Shown: positions 6,450 through 8,441 of the stretch, in pieces
Numbering within the stretch: position 1 is the stretch's first letter
Layout of the letters: each line of letters opens with the position of its first letter
NCBI GenBank assembly: GCA_902476355.1
Contig: CABSCS010000026.1
Location: 1 to 8,441 of the forward strand
DNA from: UMGS2069 sp900557585
GTDB lineage: Bacteria; Bacillota; Clostridia; Christensenellales; UBA1242
DNA length: 8,441 bases
Direction: 5' to 3'
Position numbers and translations under genes: made by a program
The notes under the pieces: generated by a model
What the model saw: only the letters and a program-made list of their open reading frames with translations
What the model was told of the DNA's origin: nothing
Database searches by the model: none

Positions 6450-7185
6450 ATTTTATTTTATTTTTTAGTTTTTCAATAATTTTTGTTTCTATCCTTGAAA
6501 TTTGAACTTGCGAAACCCCAAGCATCAGCGCAACTTCACTTTGGGTTTTTCCACGATAATAACGCAAAAGAACAATCTTCTTTTCTCTTTCTGGAAGCGT
6601 TGCAATTGCATTTTTCAAAAGCAATTTATCAAGCAAAAGTTCGTTTTGATCATCTTCTATAACTCTGTCCAAAACCGACTGCGAGTTTGATGAATTTTCA
6701 TCAATTTGAGCATCAAGACTTATAATTTGTTTTGACGCATCCGAGGCATATACAACCTCTTCTGGTGTAACTTCAAGTGCAGTTGCAATCTCTTCAATTG
6801 TTGGAGATTCATTATGCAACTTTTCATAAACATCAATATAACTTTTGATTTTCAGCCACAAAGTTTTGATCGCCCTGCTCACTTTTATGTTTCCATCATC
6901 ACGCAAAAAGCGTTTGATTTCACCAGCAATCATTGGCACTGCATAGGTTGAAAATTTCACATCAAACTTTTCATCAAAATTGTTTATTGCTTTCAAGAAA
7001 CCAACACAACCAATTTGATAAAGGTCTTCATAGTCTACACCCTTATTTTGATAGTTTTTTACAATTGATTTTATAAGTGGAAAGTTTCCTTGAATAAGTT
7101 TATCCTTTGCATCAACATCACCCATTTTTGCATTCTTCACAAAAAGGAGTGTTTCCTCTTGCGAAAGTGGCACAAACTCTTCCAT
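6448..7185 (-). CDS. sigF: RNA polymerase sigma-F, first forespore-specific sigma factor
   Basis: Sigma-F directs early forespore transcription after asymmetric division and is held inactive by SpoIIAB. The protein has 245 residues from ATG 7185. Region 2.2 is DYEDLYQIGCVGFLKAI (51-67), region 2.3-2.4 FSTYAVPMIAGEIKRFLRDD (78-97) continuing to KVSR, and region 4.2 is the helix-turn-helix KTQSEVALMLGVSQVQISR (213-231). The close relative sigma-G is ruled out by the gene's place directly after spoIIAA and spoIIAB. ATG 7185 is preferred because GGTGG (7195-7191) lies 5 bases ahead; an in-frame GTG at 7194, 1 base past the spoIIAB stop, would add three residues but has a weaker site. It is the last gene of the spoIIA operon. 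The spoVA operon, next to spoIIA in Bacillus, is displaced here by the lipoprotein gene. Confidence 0.95.
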   Translation of the reverse strand: MEEFVPLSQEETLLFVKNAKMGDVDAKDKLIQGNFPLIKSIVKNYQNKGVDYEDLYQIGCVGFLKAINNFDEKFDVKFSTYAVPMIAGEIKRFLRDDGNIKVSRAIKTLWLKIKSYIDVYEKLHNESPTIEEIATALEVTPEEVVYASDASKQIISLDAQIDENSSNSQSVLDRVIEDDQNELLLDKLLLKNAIATLPEREKKIVLLRYYRGKTQSEVALMLGVSQVQISRIETKIIEKLKNKIK

Positions 7186-7195
7186 TTCCACCACC

Positions 7196-7633
7196 CTATT
7201 GTCTTATTTCTTTTGAAAGTTCAACCGTTACACCGCCATCAAGGTTGTTGTAAACATTCATAGTGTCCATGAACGATTCCATCAAAGTGAAACCCATTCC
7301 TGAACGCTCTTCGCGTGAACGCGTTGTGAAAAATGGTTGTTTTGCTTTTTCAATATCTGCTATACCAACACCATAATCACGAATTTTGATATAAATCACA
7401 TTTTTGCGAATTCCAACAAAAATATCTATGTTTCCAGTTGTACCTGCATAGCCATGAACAATGCAATTTGTCACTGCTTCACTTACGGCAGTTTTAATAT
7501 CGTTTATTTCGGACACAGATGGGTTCAGTGGCACACAAAACGCAGCAACCATGCTTCGTGCGAACCCCTCATTTACAAGTTTCCCGTCCAAAACCAAACT
7601 AAATTTATTGTCAAATTCTGATTTCAATTCCAT
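7196..7633 (-). CDS. spoIIAB: SpoIIAB, anti-sigma-F factor and serine kinase
   Basis: SpoIIAB binds and silences sigma-F, and phosphorylates SpoIIAA using ATP. It has 145 residues, the usual length. It shows the GHKL ATPase motifs in order: N-box SEAVTNCIVHGY (51-62, Glu52 and Asn56), G1 box DYGVGI (86-91), the ATP-lid segment PFFTTRSREER (100-110) and G2 box SGMGF (111-115). The start ATG 7633 follows GGGGGA in the 8-base gap after spoIIAA, and sigF follows 1 or 10 bases after its stop depending on the start used. Stoichiometric, coupled expression of all three proteins is expected, as in other spore formers. Confidence 0.95.
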   Translation of the reverse strand: MELKSEFDNKFSLVLDGKLVNEGFARSMVAAFCVPLNPSVSEINDIKTAVSEAVTNCIVHGYAGTTGNIDIFVGIRKNVIYIKIRDYGVGIADIEKAKQPFFTTRSREERSGMGFTLMESFMDTMNVYNNLDGGVTVELSKEIRQ

Positions 7634-7641
7634 ATTTCCCC

Positions 7642-7959
7642 CTATGACACCTTTGGCATAAGTTCATATATGCCAGTCATTTTCAAAATTCTGTCCACAT
7701 GTCTTTGTGGATTTTTAATAAAAAGCGCAATGTCTTTTTTTATAAATTTGTTATAGCGCCCAAGAAGCACACCAATCCCCGTGCTATCCATGAACGACAC
7801 ACTTGAAAAATCCAAAACAAGTCTATGTTCTCCCTCAACCCCAGGATCTTTCAAAAGAGTATCTAAACTTAGCCGAACATATTCAGCCGAATATTCATCA
7901 AGTTCACCCGACAACGACGCACAAATCGACCCGTCATGCAATGAATAGTTAATCTCCAT
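7642..7959 (-). CDS. spoIIAA: SpoIIAA, anti-anti-sigma factor
   Basis: SpoIIAA is a STAS-domain protein that, when unphosphorylated, displaces sigma-F from SpoIIAB; SpoIIE phosphatase reactivates it in the forespore. From ATG 7959 it has 105 residues. The phospho-acceptor is Ser59 in SFMDSTGIGVLLGRY (55-69), preceded by the buried strand HRLVLDFSSV. The open frame extends 17 codons further upstream (to 8010), but ATG 7959 is clearly the start. It is preceded by a consensus AGGAGG with 7-base spacing, begins the conserved domain (MEINYSL), and the extension would run through the promoter. First gene of the spoIIAA-spoIIAB-sigF operon. Confidence 0.94.
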   Translation of the reverse strand: MEINYSLHDGSICASLSGELDEYSAEYVRLSLDTLLKDPGVEGEHRLVLDFSSVSFMDSTGIGVLLGRYNKFIKKDIALFIKNPQRHVDRILKMTGIYELMPKVS

Positions 7960-7981
7960 GCCTTTTCCTCCTGAAACAATG

Positions 7982-8008
7982 TTACCATTTTCTCGCTCTA
8001 TTTCCTGC
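7982..8008 (-). promoter_or_regulatory. Candidate sigma-H promoter of the spoIIA operon
   Basis: On the minus strand GCAGGAAAT (8008-8000) is a full match to the sigma-H -35 pattern (RNAGGAWWW). After 11 bases comes ATGGTAA (7988-7982), matching only part of RNNGAAT. spoIIA is transcribed by sigma-H with Spo0A in Bacillus, so the location is right. Predicted +1 would be just upstream of the AGGAGG site at 7973-7967, giving a very short leader. A 5+1+5 palindrome (TACAA-T-TTGTA, 8021-8031) lies between this promoter and the Spo0A box. Confidence 0.5.
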
Positions 8009-8037
8009 AAAGAAAACTGCTACAATTTGTACCCTTT

Positions 8038-8044
8038 TGCCGAA
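8038..8044 (+). promoter_or_regulatory. Spo0A box upstream of spoIIA
   Basis: TGCCGAA on the plus strand is an exact match to the 0A-box consensus TGNCGAA, within TTTTGCCGAAATA. It lies about 30 bases upstream of the sigma-H-type -35 of spoIIA, roughly -60 to -70 from the predicted start, a position from which phosphorylated Spo0A could activate. Only one exact box is visible; Bacillus spoIIA has several. Confidence 0.55.
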
Positions 8045-8070
8045 ATATAAAATAAATAGAAATTTCACAC

Positions 8071-8100
8071 AAAAAAAAACAACGGACTGTAAATCCGTTG
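8071..8100 (-). terminator. Minus-strand rho-independent terminator upstream of spoIIA
   Basis: CAACGGA (8080-8086) and TCCGTTG (8094-8100) form a perfect 7-bp stem around a 7-base loop. On the minus strand the stem is followed at once by nine T (8079-8071). It would stop transcription coming from the right before it reaches the spoIIA control region. On the plus strand the T-run is displaced by about 6 bases and no plus-strand gene precedes it, so the minus reading is preferred. Its loop happens to equal a tRNA-Tyr anticodon loop (see findings). Confidence 0.7.
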
Positions 8101-8340
8101 ATAATGATTTTTTTATTTATCTTTTACAATTATATTTTCAAAGATTGATACACTGCATTCAAAAAAACATTAAAAAACACAAAAAGGCAAGATAAATCAA
8201 TATATTTTTTATATAAAAGCAAATATTAAAATTTGTAACAACTATAAATTAAAAACCATATTTTATCTACAAATTCAGAAACGTAAAGTAGTAAATTCGT
8301 GAAAATTTTTGAGATAAAACTTTAAAATAAAGTTTTGGAA
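8101..8340. other. AT-rich intergenic stretch without a recognisable gene
   Basis: About 240 very AT-rich bases lie between two minus-strand terminators (8071-8100 and 8353-8384). I found no open frame with a ribosome binding site on either strand. The only ordered element is the inverted repeat at 8316-8336. Possible contents are a promoter for the GC-rich element to the right, or an untranslated tail of a minus-strand transcript. Confidence 0.5.
8316..8336. repeat. Perfect AT-rich inverted repeat, possible operator or promoter element
   Basis: AAAACTTTA (8316-8324), AAA, TAAAGTTTT (8328-8336) is a perfect 9+3+9 palindrome. Its centre contains TAAAAT (8323-8328), a plausible plus-strand -10 hexamer, though the matching -35 (TGAAAA near 8300) is poor. 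It lies immediately to the left of the GC-rich element. It could be an operator over the promoter of that element, or a simple hairpin; AT-rich palindromes also arise by chance. Confidence 0.35.
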
Positions 8341-8441
8341 GTTGTGGGGCGCAAAAAAATAAAAAAGTGTTGATAACACTTTTTGCATTGCGCTTGGGAG
8401 CAACCTGTTGCGGTCTGGGGCGACAGCCCGAACTCACCGAG
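8337..8441 (+). ncRNA. Possible structured RNA, unidentified, running off the right edge
   Basis: After hundreds of AT-rich bases the sequence turns abruptly GC-rich from 8391 and is rich in self-pairing. On the plus strand GCGCAA (8350-8355) pairs with TTGCGC (8388-8393), enclosing the 10-bp hairpin at 8362-8384, and CTGTTGC (8405-8411) pairs with GCGACAG (8420-8426) as a 7-bp stem with one G-U pair. That wobble becomes a C-A mismatch on the minus strand, mildly favouring a plus-sense RNA. GGGC-GACA-GCCC (8418-8429) is an alternative fold. No frame looks coding. I compared it mentally with tmRNA, RNase P, SRP, 6S RNA and common riboswitches and could not place it. The opposing view, that it is the 3' end of a minus-strand RNA, is supported by the terminator at 8353-8384. 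Confidence 0.35.
8353..8384 (-). terminator. Terminator-like hairpin reading on the minus strand
   Basis: AAAAAGTGTT (8362-8371), GAT and AACACTTTTT (8375-8384) make a perfect 10-bp stem with a 3-base loop. On the minus strand the stem is followed by TATTTTTTT (8361-8353). It would end a minus-strand transcript entering from the right edge. Alternatively the hairpin is an internal helix of a plus-strand RNA, since outer bases (8350-8355 with 8388-8393) also pair. Confidence 0.55.

Noticed and set aside
7960..8010. 17-codon N-terminal extension of spoIIAA
   Set aside because: It overlaps the sigma-H-type promoter and the consensus AGGAGG that serves ATG 7959; the conserved STAS domain starts at ATG 7959.
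8071..8100. A tRNA-Tyr gene
   Set aside because: Only the anticodon arm matches; acceptor, D and T arms are absent in the AT-rich flanks.
8391..8441. SRP RNA, tmRNA or RNase P RNA
   Set aside because: None of their invariant motifs that I know (the GGAA tetraloop motif of SRP RNA, the tRNA-like ends of tmRNA, the GAGGAAAGUCC of RNase P) is visible in the available bases, although the element continues past the edge, so this cannot be excluded.

Overview
This window comes from the chromosome of a strongly AT-rich, endospore-forming Firmicute, most likely an uncultured member of the Clostridia. The evidence is a complete spoIIA operon (spoIIAA-spoIIAB-sigF), a three-gene spoVA operon (spoVAC-spoVAD-spoVAE) and yunB. 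Almost every gene lies on the minus strand. The exception is one large plus-strand gene at 4431-6407.

Layout from left to right. Positions 1-361 hold the N-terminal part of thiI (tRNA 4-thiouridine synthase), which runs off the left edge. It lies 4 bases behind a cysteine desulfurase gene (366-1499) that probably supplies its sulfur, and a sigma-A-type promoter precedes the pair. A hairpin terminator at 1691-1728 separates this pair from yunB (1740-2423). yunB follows the spoVA operon and also has a near-perfect sigma-E-type promoter of its own, laid over the spoVAE stop codon. spoVAE, spoVAD and spoVAC (2455-4301) are tightly packed, with a 4-base overlap and a 9-base gap, and encode the core of the channel that loads dipicolinic acid into the spore.

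Divergent from spoVAC and convergent with sigF is an unrecognised 658-residue lipoprotein. It is about one-fifth asparagine, with a helical domain, cysteine clusters and a charged C-terminus. In Bacillus subtilis the spoIIA and spoVA operons are adjacent, so this gene sits inside an otherwise conserved sporulation block and has a sporulation-type promoter candidate. It is the main novelty here. A bidirectional hairpin at 6425-6449 ends both it and sigF.

The spoIIA operon (6448-7959) encodes the anti-anti-sigma factor, the anti-sigma kinase and sigma-F, the switch that starts forespore gene expression. Upstream of it are a sigma-H-type -35 element and an exact Spo0A box. Sigma-F and sigma-G act in the forespore, where SpoVA proteins work, while sigma-E acts in the mother cell, so the window carries parts of both programmes.

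The last 480 bases contain no protein gene that I can support. They hold two minus-strand hairpin terminators, an AT-rich palindrome and, at the right edge, an abruptly GC-rich self-complementary stretch that looks like the edge of a structured RNA that I could not identify.
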